Part shown: positions 40,031-52,212 of the stretch, in pieces | Numbering within the stretch: position 1 is the first letter of the stretch | Layout: each line of letters begins with the position of its first letter | NCBI RefSeq assembly: GCF_000003815.2 | Contig: NW_023365716.1 | Coordinates: forward strand, 308,760-372,759 | Direction of reading: 5' to 3' | DNA length: 64,000 bases | Origin: Branchiostoma floridae | Lineage: Eukaryota > Chordata > Leptocardii > Amphioxiformes > Branchiostomatidae | Position numbers and translations under genes: made by a program | The notes under the pieces: model-generated | The model's input: the letters and a program-made list of their open reading frames with translations, nothing else | Database searches by the model: none | Told to the model about the DNA's origin: nothing

Positions 40031-41557
40031 AATGCACACATAGATCATGATTTAGTACCGTGCGTTCTGCGATCGGGTTGCGCATACTGCGCGTACTGAT
40101 AGCGTGATCAACGCACACTCCAGATTTGGAATAGATACGAAGGTGCATCTGAGTCCAGACAAAAAAAATCATATCAAGATGACAGATCCAGGCCAGGACC
40201 GACGAATTTGTACCGGTGGCATGCAGAGATAGTCACAACTTGCAGAACACCATGAATGTAACTGGTCCCAACGTGAATACGTTATGTGGTGTATATGAGT
40301 GTGATTTTTATAGCAGTTGAAATACTAAGATGATAGGGGAAGTGAAAACAAACACAATCTTAACAGTGCACATAATTCTTTAAGGTAAATGATAGCCCGA
40401 ATTACTGTAAAAATACAGTGTCACTGCTTCACTGCTTTGCAAATAAATAAAAAAAGTCTTCACTGTTTACTTGTCAATGTTCTACTTGCACTGCCTGTAA
40501 ACAAAAGCATACTTAGTACAAAGTGTTCCTCTAACCAAAATACTCTACTGGCAATGCTCGCAAACAAAAGTATTTGTAACAGAAACTGTTCCTCTGACAA
40601 ACCTGAAATGCGTTTGGAATGCAGTTAGCACCAGGTGCGTCAGACATGCGGTCGGTAGACGTTGTGTGCGTCCGGAATACGCCCAACTTACGTACCCCAT
40701 ACGCATCTATTCGCAGTACGGAAAATTCTGTTGCGCATTTCAGATGCAATCATACGCACCTCATGCGAAATGGAAACGCTGAAGTCGTATTTCAAACGCC
40801 AGATAGGCTCGACGTACAATTTAATTCATTCTCAAAAAATTCCAAATTTCGGGAATTCGGTCGCGTATTGACAAAATTTCATGCGGAAATCATGCGCACT
40901 TGAAAATATACGCAGGTGTGACCCAACCTTTAGGGACAATAGACCTCTGTTCCGCCGGTCCTTTAATATTGTGCAAGACCGAATCCAGTTCCGCTAAATT
41001 CTACTCTGGAGAGCCCCGTCCGAATTTAGACCCGGGGGTTTTAAACTTGTTGAGAGGAGAGGCCAAGTACTTCAAAAGTAGTAGCGGTATCTTCTAAAGA
41101 AAACAAATTACTGATACTAGCCCAAATAGCGTAGCGTAGGGAAATAAACTGTAAAAAACAAACACGTTCATGAGAAAAAGTACTGTTAAGAAAGGCCGTC
41201 GTCTCACATGGTGTTGACATGTGCAAAAAATGGCGCTTTACTATTGAGGTAGCAGAACACAGTTTTCGGCCTATGGGGTTTTCTATAGTTAAGGGCCACA
41301 AGGTGACTGGCGCGGAAAAAATATAGTAGGGTGCACGTTTGAAATACCAAAAACGGATATGTTTGAGTTCAGGGTACAAGCCACAAAATATAAAATGAAA
41401 AATCCTGCCGACGTATCGTCTTCTCACGCCCTCTTTGAAATGGCCCTCTGCGGAGGTCACAGAACTGCATCCGGCACACACTAGAAGTGCAGTTGCGTAA
41501 TGGGGCGCATTTATAAACGAAATAGAAAACTTTCACAATCCAAACCATGCAGTCACT

Positions 41558-43560
41558 TCATAAGTTTTTGACAAAAATGCCCCTGCTATCCAAAAACTAG
41601 TCGCTAGGGGGCTCAAACTTATGTCATTTATTTCTGACCACAAGAGCTATCTCATACTCAAAATTCGTGACCATAGCTTCTTCAGAGCACAATATAGCAA
41701 AATCTTCCGGCTTTCATCACACCCCACCAACACACCAAGTATGAAACCAATCCATCTAGCCATTCTTGAGTTATCTTGTACACAGACAGACAAACGCTAC
41801 TGAAAATATAACCTCCATGACATTTCATGGATGTAACAATTATAACTAAAAGCCTTCTTCAGTCAATAATCTCTATAGTCAAATCCTGACATTAGCCCTA
41901 CAACAATACTTCATGTATTTATCTATCTATTCAACCAGGGTGATACAATTCTAATTTAGGTATTTTTGATGGCTACTTACATGTCTAAACAGTTAGATAT
42001 GTATCCTCCTGTCTTGTAAAAAGTACCAAATAGCTGCGACGTACCTGTAGCTATAGTATAGTCGTAGGGATCAAGGGTAAGTCACTGATGTCCTTTAAGC
42101 CATGGGAACATCGTTCACTGCCGAATGTCCAGTGAGAACAGGCGTCACAACTCCGTCCTTTCTTGTACCCAACTAAATCCAGGTCCGCTGACGTCACCTG
42201 TGGATTGTCCCGACCAAAATGGCAGCGGAATGTCCCTACTGATCGAGCTTAGAAGCTACCATAGGCAGGGCAGGACAAACTTTACATATTATTAGCCCCA
42301 CTACCCAAAATGTACACTTACTGTTACCATCCTGGTAGGGGAAGGTACTGTGATTCAGCACGTTGAGGAGAGAGAAAACTCGGAAAGACCGTCGTCTCAC
42401 CTGGTCTGACCGTGTACGCTGCCATGTAGCAAAATGGCGATGTGAGCTAATAATAGATTCCCCAAGGAGCTAACTAGAACCTTCTTAGGTTTTAATACCG
42501 TCAGGAATGTTTACCTGTGGCGGCAACGCCTTTCAGGTTAAGGTGACTCCTGACGCGCTCAGACTTGTTTTGTCTACTACTGAATTTAAACAACCTACAA
42601 AAGGTGGCCTTCAATGTACAAAATAAATGAATGAATAAATGAATGAATGAATGAATGAATGGATGAATGAATGGATGGATGGATGGATGGATGGATGGAT
42701 GGATGGATGGATGGATGGATGGATGGATGGATGGATGGATGGACGGATGGATGGAGGAATGAACGAACAAATTTATCTTCTTGTGGTTAGGGTTGACTCT
42801 GGTGGTACTGAGGTTGAATCCCTGGCAGGACTAGATATTGTGTCAATTGAGAAAGGAACTTTAGTATAAGTTTACCGGTGGGCTTGTCCAAGAATACAGT
42901 GTATAACAGGAGTCCCACCCACTGGGTTTGATCACACCACTGGAGGACACAAGTACACCATGTAAACAGCAAAGCGCGTATCACGTAAGCGACAAATTAA
43001 CCTGACGATGATGATTTACAGTCGGTTTGTACACTCTCCAAGCAGAGGTTGGTGGGAAAAAATCGTGACCTTTTCTTTCATTAATTTTTCGACCGGCCTC
43101 GTGTTACCCTGACGCTCTCAGACTTGTTTGTCCTAAAATTGCAGATCCCAAGGAAGATGAATAAATGAATGAATGAATGTGTGAGTGAGTGAATGAATGA
43201 ATGAAAAACTATCCTGTTAGTGTAGTTATTGATCAATGTCACTTGGCAGCACGCCACAAACGTGCCTGCTTGTGTCTCGTGGTGATGACGTCACACGTTG
43301 GAAACTAAGGCGCGTACTTTCCCTGCAGGTAATGGAGCTATTTCTGATCACATTTTGTCTCAAAGTGTTGCCCTTTCCCCAATAGTTTGGGTAACAATCT
43401 TTCCATGTGTAACATCATGATATTTACTATTGTCTGTTAGTTTAACAGTCTTAACATCGTATTGACACATAAGAAGTTATTAGTAATAAATGTTTCACAT
43501 TAAGGAATATAATATAATATTTAAGTAGTAAACAACAGAGTTCAAGTAATGAATCCGTTG
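41558..43560 (+). repeat. Intergenic duplicated segment, copy B
   Basis: Partner of 35806-37440. It contains the frame related to 36356-36619, now interrupted by TAA, and an expanded GAAT/GGAT array (42632-42757). No coding gene is supported. Confidence 0.85.
42632..42757 (+). repeat. (GAAT)n/(GGAT)n microsatellite
   Basis: GAAT units grade into about 20 GGAT units. The apparent IHPSIHPS protein on the minus strand is a repeat artefact. Confidence 0.95.
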
Positions 43561-43949
43561 AACCCAGGGCAACGCACTGAGGAAATACTCCCTATTGTGA
43601 CTATCCCACCAGCTGGAGGGCTGAATTAACCCCCATAAATACATAAACTAATAAAAATCTCAGACTGTCTACATGCTGGAAACAAAGGCAGGGACAGATA
43701 AGCATAAAATACTGGTCAAAAACTCAAAAATTTTTCTCTACTGGTTTTCAAAGAAACACTATTAAACCCTGCAGAATGATCCAGATGGTCCTCATATTCA
43801 ACAACAACTTTCAAATTTGGGGAAACCAACCTTGTACTCAAATTGAAACTTTTAACTCAGCTCTGTCAACTTTGTATCAAAGTGTCTTTTTTTAAATCAG
43901 ATTCGTAGGGCCTGATGTTACCACCATGAAGATGAAGAGCGGCCCATAG

Positions 43950-44135
43950 CGATAACTGTAGCAGCATCTCTTCTCCCTAAGTCAGAAACATCAAGCTTAG
44001 GCAAGCTTGACTTCACTGACTCAATAGGCGAAGCAGGGGTTACGAGGCTGCTCGTGAAATTCCCTACCCTGTTTTGGCCGGATTGGTTTGATCCGCTCAC
44101 ATTGCACCATCGCACATGTGGCAGGTTCTTATTTA
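43950..44135 (-). mobile_element. SINE-family fragment
   Basis: Shares GTAGCAGCATCTCTTCTCCC, TGACTCAATAGGCGAAGCAG and TTTGATCCGCTCAC with 21440-21620, and the GCACCATCGCAC stretch with the SINE at 58225-58723. Confidence 0.6.
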
Positions 44136-46263
44136 TTGTATCTACAGTAAATGTTCGCAACTTGAAAATGTCATTATAACTGATTAGGTTTCACATTTGT
44201 CTATAAGTATGTCTGATAATGTGTCACCTATTTGGAAGTCTACCAACAGGGAGCTGGAGTCAATGACTTAGTCATGGCATGCCTGGCGATATGCTTGAGT
44301 TACCTGTGTGTTTACCTGTCACTTAGGTGTTTGCCTGTCACCTGTGTGTTAAACTGTCTAATCTAAGAACAATGACTGCCTTCAGGCTTGTTTGAATCCG
44401 TTGCATGGCAAGGGAACGTGCAGTATTTATCGAGGGGGGGTTGGTACACTGACGGTTCTGATGAAAGCAAGGGAACGTGCGGTATTAATCGAGGGAGGGT
44501 TGGTACATAGAGGGTCTGGTAAGAAATACCATAGCCATCCTCCCGTTTAAAAAAAAAACATAACTGACATTACGTGAACTTGAGCAGGAACATTGATGAA
44601 ATTTCATTTTATTATACGTATTTCCATAACAGCAAGAGTTGGGTGGTTCTTGACAAGTTCACGATTAATGCCATATATTGATTACTTATGATAATGCTGA
44701 TGATGATGCTTGATTACCCTCTTCACTACAGCAAATCATGTGTTTGCCTCTTACATGTAAATACTACAACAACTATTTCGTATCATATGTACAATATAGG
44801 TAACCGGGTATGGCATGTATTGTGTAGTACACAGCCATTCTGTCCGTGACTACAGTGTTGTAACCACCGCCAAGATTCACAAGTTAAAAGTTCCAAAAGA
44901 TCCGCCTTAAATTTACATTTACAGTTATTTTATTGAAATTGGAACAAAGCAATACAGAAGGCATCCCAATAAGCATTACTGATGTTGGCTGTCATCGAAC
45001 ATGCGTAAATTATACAGTAGAACATTTACTTGGAATAAAGCAGTAGTACATAAAATAACAAGTATCAAAATGTGAATAAGTAAGTATATGCGGAGGCTGT
45101 AAGAAATCCCCACTCCGGTGGTCGCTCCCAGAGGTTACCCGAGGACAAAGCTAATGACAAACTTGAACCCCAGCCAAAAACAGCCCGTACCTCTCGCCCG
45201 AAAATGACGTTTACTTCCGTTTGAAACAACAACAACCCTTCAGAGGTCAACGTTCTGTCTGACCGACTCCTCCACTACGCTGCCAGCGCGTCGAGTGTAC
45301 GGTTTGTTTACGGACTCTTTACGTTCGATCCAACGGTAACCATCGTTAGTTAGTAGGTGAGCGGTATGTGTATGTAATAAGATTATGTATTGCTAATAAC
45401 TGTTGGCTACGAAAACTTGCGATGAAAATGGGATACACACCAGATGCGTGTGCTGATACCAGTGATAGGGGCCGGAGTGGGGATTTCGTACTTCATTCCT
45501 TCATGCAGCCTCCGCCTATTCTACGAGCAGAGGTTGGGTCTGGACTGTTGTGGCCGGGATTCTCATTCTCCAAACTGAGGGAGGGGGTTTTGATAGAAGC
45601 GGCATGTCGGAATTAGTACGGCTACTAGTACTAAACCCCAACCCAACATCTGCTTGAAGAATCGCCTCCACTATGGTACAGATCTATCTAATAATCTAGG
45701 CTGGCATTTATGACTCAGCGTCGGATTTCCAAGAAGCGCAGATGGAGGAATGATTAGATCTTTGGCTTTTTAAATACCTCCTTAAAACTGTGTGTGTGTG
45801 TGCGTGTGTGTGTACATGTGTGTATGTGTGTGTGTGTGTGTGTGCGTGTGTGTATGTGTGTGTGCATGTGCATGTCTGTGTGTGTCCCTATTTCCGAATA
45901 TGTGTAATTGTATTGGTTTTCATGACATCGGTATGTGAATAGGGTTTGGGAAGGCGGCCGGGTCAAGGTCGATTAAAGGCCCAGGCGTGTGACCTTGTTT
46001 TTGAACTGTGCTATTTAAAGGCACGTGAATACTACACTGCTGGATCGGGGGTGTTTATGTGGTTCAATCTCACACCAGGTCTAGCTTTATGATACGTTTG
46101 GATACGTCTAATGATGGACATGAGGGAGGGGAGGTTCAGTAACATATTTATTTATTATATTTATTATATTTAACATATGAAAATTAATTCCACGGCAAGT
46201 AAGTTGTAAAAATCTGATAACATCAGCAGGCACGATTTAAGAAAGCGAGAGCGCATGGTCTTG

Positions 46264-46295
46264 TGTGTATATATATATATATATATATATACAAG

Positions 46296-46347
<52 letters not shown>
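46264..46347 (+). repeat. (TA)n microsatellite
   Basis: Three TA runs are separated by short interruptions. Confidence 0.95.
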
Positions 46348-46399
46348 CAAAACCAGAGCTTCTGTATTTTTTTGCAATTGACTTGTAATTTCTTTGTTT

Positions 46400-46805
46400 G
46401 TTTTTCTTTGTTTAGAGTTTAGAAGACATGGCGTATAGCAACAGAGCCAACCGCTGACTAAGCAGCGTCCTCACCACCCTATTGTTTTGTTAGTGACGTG
46501 TAATTTGTTTGTTTGTTCGTTTGTTTAGAGTGCAGAGGACGTGACGTACGAACCCAAGGCTAAAACACAAGTGATACTTGAGCCGTCCTCGGACTAATAC
46601 GTAGTACTCTGTCCGGCCTATTGTATTGCGATTGACTTGTAATTTGTTTGTTTGTTTGTTTAGAGAGCAGAAGACATGGTGTACGAACCCAAGGCTAAAA
46701 CACACAACATGTTACACTTGGGCCGTCCGCGGACTAATTTGTAGTACTCTGCTTACCCTACTGTTTTGCTATTGACTTGTAATTTGTTTGTTTGTTTGGT
46801 GTGCA
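46400..46805 (+). repeat. ~140-bp tandem array of decayed MS4A first-exon copies
   Basis: Three upstream copies (from about 46385, 46490 and 46632) each contain TTGTTTGTTT..TTTAGAG, then GACATGGTGTACGAACCCAA or variants, then CGTCCGCGGACTAA. These match the true exon's acceptor, start codon and GTCCGCGGACTGG. The copies have lost the open frame after the first codons. The genuine exon begins at about 46806. Confidence 0.82.
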
Positions 46806-46811
46806 GGAGCC

Positions 46812-49800
46812 ATGGCGTACGAACCAAAGGCTGTCCGCGGACTGGGATGGGCTATGGTGGTCCTGGGGTCCCTCAGCGTCACGCTAGGGGTCGCTGCAGA
46901 CATCAACTTCTCCGCTAGGGGCGTGGGCGCTGTGGGACACTTCATCAGCGCACCTATCTGGAGCGGGCTGCTGGTTGGTTCCGCTCTTAACCTTTGAACT
47001 TTAACCTAACCTTTAACCTAAGACCTCTACCTTTCAACTGTATCCCCAAAACACGCAGAAGTGACAAACACGTAGAGGTGAGATTCTTGGGAGATTCCGG
47101 CAATGCTCTGGCCCAGAGGTAGGCTTCGCACCCCCTAACCTTTAACCTTTAACGCTGAACCTTGACCTTTAAACTTTATCCCCCGAGAACATTCAACAGT
47201 GAAAACATTGGGACATTTCATAAATGCCCTTGTCTGGAGGAGACGGCTGATAGGTCCCAAGCCTTTACTTAAGTGCTTACCCTACCCATCCTTCAGCATT
47301 TGAACTTTAACTTTGACCTATAGCGGTCACCTTTCAAGAATTGAAATAAACTTTATTTTCACAGTTTACATGGATCTCTGTCGACTGTTGATGTCTTTAC
47401 AGGTCCTTACGACAGGCATTCTGGGTGTTAACAGCGCAAAGAAACCAACAAATAAGTGCCTGGTAAGTCACATCATTTCTTGCCTGTGACTGTGTGACAA
47501 TGTGTTTGTAGGAGTGTGTGCGTGTGCGTGTGTGTGAGAGTATGTGTCTGTGTTTGTAGCTGTGTGTGTATTTGTATATGTGTGTATGTGTGTGTGTGTA
47601 TGAGGGGGGGGGGGTAACGTATTTTCTTACTTTTTGCTTTTTTTGCGATATATTTGGGACACTGAAAAGAAGTACAATACAGTCATAGACAATTGGCGTC
47701 TTGTTTTCTGACTGATTTTCCCTCCACCCGTCCACAGATCGTAGCCTTCATGGTTGTGGGTATATTCGTGATCCTGGCGTGTGTGTGCTGCATCGCCATA
47801 GCGGCAATCGCAATCGTGTGGAACCACTACGTGTACGCCTGCCGTCAACACGACTGGCGAGCCTACCACATCGCACAACAAGACTATAAGAACAACCCGT
47901 CCCAATACGAAGAACCAGACTTGTGGTATGTTATGAAGTGGCTTGTTATGAGCCCATTCACAGTTTAAATGGCAAATGCGCAGTGTGATGCATTGTGGAT
48001 TAATGTGTCAAAGGTGAATGCCCTTGTGAGCAGTTCTTGCGTACTATGCCGCCCAGGAGCGTCAAAAGAACAACCCGGTCCAATACGAAGAACCAGAATT
48101 GAGGTAAGTAATAACGTGATTTAGATAAAAACGCCTACATCCTCCTACGCAGGGACATCCAACGGCGAAACCGCCTGTCTGGATGTAACTGTTCTCTCAA
48201 CCGTCAGTCTTAGTTCCTGTGGGCGTCCCCTCCCCTTCCAGAGGCTAAAATTGATCTTTTCACGGTTGAAATTTTACCGCCAGGAATTTCAAGGCCTACG
48301 ACTGCAGGGCGTCCGCCATCGGCCTTCACGCCACGAACATCGTCCTGGCCGTGATTGAAATCATGCTCGGGTTCGCGGTGTCCATCATGAGCTGCGTCGG
48401 ACTCTGCACCATGCGACGCGGTGCGGGACAGGTGGGTACTGCAGACCATTGCCGTTGTTACCTAACGTTCCGCCCTTTTGATAAAAAGGAATTGCGGAAC
48501 CTCACAGAGAATTGAAAGTGGCTAGCCTATGGTCCTAGAGACTACGGTAGGCACTAAAAGGTACAAAACATCTCACACACTAAATTTTCGGCCTTACTCA
48601 GTTTGAATGTCCCACAAGGTTACTCACACGTGGCCGCAGTTACAAAATTGTAGGTGCATTGAAGGTGTGTTTTGTATATTTCGTGGCTTCAACCACAGAA
48701 TATGTTGTTGATGTGTACGCTATAATGATTTTTATGATGCACGCGAACGAGGTTTGTATCTGAATCAACATAGCCGACATGACCGTCCTTTGAACAGCGT
48801 AACACACGAGCCTCTTTTTCTGTACATATATCTGTTTAGCCAGCTTCTCAGACCTTCGGCGCGGCAACAGCTGGTTATATTCCACTGCACCTGAACCAGC
48901 TGTTTGTATTTTTCTATATCTGTTCTGTAGACAGTGATTTACGCTGCAGGCCCGGTACCGGACGGAACGCAGGGAAACATTGTGATCATGCAGGGAAACC
49001 CGGGTTTGTACCAAGCGTTGTTATTTGTGTCTTCATGTATTTTGCTTGTGGCGTTAAAAGATAAGCAACCGGCAGCCCGAAAGCTCCAGTATGGGAAAAT
49101 TGGCGACTTGTGTATGAAGTAGACTCAAAACTAAAGAGCTGATTGTACATTCTGATTGTCATACTTTTACCTCTTCCCAATAGATACAATAGCGTCGATT
49201 TTAGACTCGTTATATTAACCCTCAAACACCCGAGTGGGGTCCATTTGGACCCCAGGCGTACATTTTGAAGTGCCATTTGAACATTTTTGATCTGAAGAAA
49301 AAATCCTTCCGTGACTTTGTCAGTCAATATGTCTTATACCTTCTCCTAAGTTTTCGCAAAGATTGATACAATAATGTGGAAAATATAAAGAAAGTTTGTG
49401 TTCAGTCCCTCTGGGGTCCAAATGGACCCCAACAAAAATGTGCAGTTTTTAAAACGAACTTTGGAGGCTTACTCCTTAACCATTTATAGTATGACTACCG
49501 AACGTTCAGACAATAAGAAGAATGTAACCCTAAATCCTCACAAAAATTTCTGTGTCATCAACATGTAATGTGACAACATTATGACGTCATTTACTTAATC
49601 AGGGCGGCCATCTTGGATTTTGACCAATGACGTCATGAAATTAGCATAAATTATAAATTTTAAGTCATGAAAATTACATTGAATTTCATAGAATTTAATT
49701 GTTGTCAGAAAACAGGTGTATTTTACCAAGAAAACCTTGTTTAAATTGAAATTGTCAAATTTTGGCAAAAATATGCCTGTTAGAATATGGTTGCCATGGC

Positions 49801-50531
49801 AACCGCCGAAAATGATAAACTTACTTTACTGATCAAAAACTTTTGCAAACAATATTTCGTGATAAATTACCAAGTTTCGTAGCTTTAGCTCTAGCCGTTC
49901 ATGAGTAATGCGACATAAATGTTGCTGAGGGCCTCAAAATTCCCCTATCTGGTCGGAATAGGTTTAGTGCATAAATTATGATAATGAGTTGGAATTAGCA
50001 ACACCTTAACATCTCAAAATCTTCCTCTTACATTGACGAAGCAATGTATATAAAATGATAGCCGATAAGAAATGGTACTGAGATTTTATGAACAAAACAT
50101 TTTTGGACCCCACTCGGTCATTTTAGTCGCAAAAAAAGGTCGGGTGCTTGAGGGTTAAACTGTTTAGCAAATGTGTCATACATCGTCTCCGTTTCCATTA
50201 CTATAAAACAGTGTTTGATTCGATTTTGTGTCGTCACATTAAATTTCTCTAAATCCAGATAATCCAATACCCAACAATCTTCATCGAGATAATCCAACTG
50301 TCGTTAATTCAAATGTCACTAGCTAAAAGTGGATCGTTTTCGTCCCGTCCAACTCCAGGTGCACAGGGGAGCCAACCGCAGGTGTTCGTGGCCCAGAATC
50401 CCGGTGCGGCAGGTGCACCTGTCCAGCTGTACTACCCGGCCCAGGTGCCACCTGCCTACCAGGTGGACCCAGGTGCGGCGCCAGGTGTGCAGGAAGAGAA
50501 GAAAGGCCCGATACCTGCTGATTCCGTGTGA
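46812..50531 (+). CDS. MS4A-like four-transmembrane protein, copy 2 (complete)
   Basis: Exons 46812-46973, 47403-47462, 47738-47925, 48284-48431, 48931-49003 and 50359-50531 join in phase to 267 codons plus TGA. The start ATG in AGCCATGGC (46812) has a good context and follows an acceptor-like GTGCAG, so a 5' UTR exon probably lies upstream. TM1 is LGWAMVVLGSLSVTLGVAA, TM2 ISAPIWSGLLVLTTGILGV, TM3 IVAFMVVGIFVILACVCC, and TM4 lies in IVLAVIEIMLGFAVSIMS. The tail is rich in Pro, Gln and Gly (QLYYPAQVPPAYQVDPGAAP). Tetraspan topology, size and the TM2 motif fit MS4A/CD20-like proteins. Intron 5 holds a piggyBac-like MITE that copy 1 lacks. Confidence 0.87.
48033..48103 (+). pseudogene. Duplicated tail of MS4A exon 3, copy 2
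   Basis: Same as 1262-1332 in copy 1, with a donor AG|GTAAGT and the phase problem described there. Confidence 0.7.
49219..50154. mobile_element. piggyBac-like MITE 1
   Basis: Flanked by TTAA (49215-49218 and 50155-50158), with inverted ends CCCTCAAACACCCGA and TCGGGTGCTTGAGGG. Copy 1 has the empty site (TTATAGTAAACTG, about 2485). The interior includes GGCGGCCATCTTGGATTTTG, AATTAGCATAAATTAT and GTTGCCATGGCAAC, shared with the other two members. No transposase frame is present. Confidence 0.9.
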
Positions 50532-51919
50532 AAAACCGAACGAGATGGCTTCCGCCTCGTCTAGATGACGTCATAAAATACCAGGATGTAGAAAGATGGC
50601 GGCACCCTGGCTTATTGGATGAGGGGGTTACATATTGATTTTAAACGCATCAAGACGTTGTAAAGGATTGATACAACGCAAGGAACATATTGGATTCGGT
50701 GATCAGAAGAACCAACATTGCTTGACTTGACTTGACTTGACATAAGGAAGCTTCTTTTTTTTAGACAACTACAACTGTAATCAACTGACATTATTGTCAT
50801 CAAAATATTACAAAGGTTAAATTGGAGGAGGACACGTTGCGCGAATTGTACTTGTTGCTTCCAAGAGATAAATGACTATAAATTGGACAAAGAGTCCCGT
50901 GAACAATACAAGTATCGAGATGCAGACTTTTGATAATTATAATGTTTATTTGTAAAGTTCCTATATCAAACTCATACAAAACCTAGTGTAGTGCGTATGA
51001 TAATTATAATTCACGTATATCTTATTTATCCAGTATAAAATATGTGTCCAGTTGGAAGTATATATCGAGGAACTATTTACAGTTAATTTCTGACCACCAC
51101 CTCTAATAAGTGCTTTGGACCTAAACTCATTATACTTAGTTGTATAGTGGTATTGTTAAAGATAAGATTCCATAGGACATAATTTGCTAACAAAGAAACG
51201 TAATTATACGTACATTCTATTAATGTATTGAAAATAACATACAAACAAAATGAAAAAAGCTCATATTGCGCACATTTCCTTAACAATAAAGCAGAGTGCG
51301 TATAAGTAATCTGATCTATCTGCCGATTGTCTAGTAAAATTGAAAATCCCTTTTGCATGCACTATTCACCAAATGCATATATACACAAGTATATAGAGAT
51401 ACTTACTGGGTTACCTAAGATTCTGTAGTTAGTCAGTCAGTCTCTAAGTCGCAGAGTCATGAGACTTAACCTGGAAAACCTAGTTGGATAACGAGCCAAA
51501 CAAATTTGCCTTTTGAAAAGGCGTAACGGCTAATAACATAAAAATGTAGAGTAACTGAACCCCAAGTTGCTGTAGCCCCCCTCCCCACACATTACTCTGG
51601 AAGACTTGCAGCATGCTTATAACGTATTAATGGTGAAAATTGTATCTTTGCCGGATAAAGTCGGATGATAAAATATACAAGCTCCTGAAATCCTGTAAGA
51701 CAATTGTAGCTTGAGTACAGGATTCAATATGGGAACTCTCAAGGTTAATCACATGTTTTCTTTATTCTTAATTTCCAAAATGTAGCAAGGCATTACCCTG
51801 GCCCTCAAGGCAGCATTGGTGATGTTTCAGTGTCTTGTTTTCTTCATTTCTGTAAAGGCGAGTAACGAACGGCTAATAACAAAATTCTTATTACAAAGGT
51901 TCTGTTATTGAATGCCAAT

Positions 51920-52212
51920 CTAACTTGCTGTTGCCCCCTCCTCAGACATTTCTTCCTCCACTATGAGGCTTGCAGCAAACTTATCACATGTTTCAAGGAC
52001 TGAGTGGAACTTGACACATGCCCTTTCACCTTTGGCCTCCAGGATGTCCAGTAGCTCGCGCGCTGCATCCTGGGGAGTCCTGGCAGCCCGGATGCGGTCG
52101 TTCTCGTCCAAGTTGATGACGTCATCAGCGCGGAGGTGGTTCAGGATGGGGTTGATGTGACGTAAGGTCTCCACCAGCTCCGGCCTCTTCCGGGCAACGC
52201 GTCCCAGCATGC
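51920..52212 (-). CDS. C-terminal CARD exon (ROCO copy 2)
   Basis: Encodes INPILNHLRADDVINLDEND then IRAARTPQDAARELLDILEA. It has about five substitutions in 97 residues relative to copy 1. Same length (293 bases) and phase as copy 1. Confidence 0.82.

Larger units (their letters stand above)
37469..40929. mobile_element. Harbinger-like non-autonomous element, outer copy
   Basis: The left terminus AGGTGGGGTCACACCTGCG (37469) and inverted right terminus CGCAGGTGTGACCCAACCT (ending 40929) are flanked by TTA on both sides (37466-37468 and 40930-40932). A 3-bp TTA/TAA target duplication is the PIF/Harbinger signature. The element is split at 37704 by the inner copy and resumes at 39807 with TGGATGCACAAGAC. 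Subterminal motifs (CGTATATTTT, GCCGCATGAGTTCCG, GACATTTTTCGACATTTT) recur at both ends. No transposase is seen, so movement would need enzyme from elsewhere. Confidence 0.85.
43561..46400. other. Upstream intergenic region of MS4A copy 2
   Basis: No gene is supported. It holds a tandem duplication of about 66 bp with GCAAGGGAACGTGC (44406-44520), an inverted pair around AATCCCCACTCCGG (about 45100 and 45470), (TG)n at 45790-45885 and (TA)n at 46264-46347. A GC-richer stretch at 45240-45356 ending TAG|GTGAGC could be a 5' UTR exon of the MS4A gene, but this is only a guess. Confidence 0.4.

Noticed and set aside
41041-41481. 146-residue minus-strand frame
   Set aside because: No motif, no supporting splice sites, and it lies in repeat-derived sequence related to the duplicated segment.
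42501-42869. IHPSIHPS and MDGWMDGW proteins
   Set aside because: Translations of a GGAT/GAAT microsatellite.
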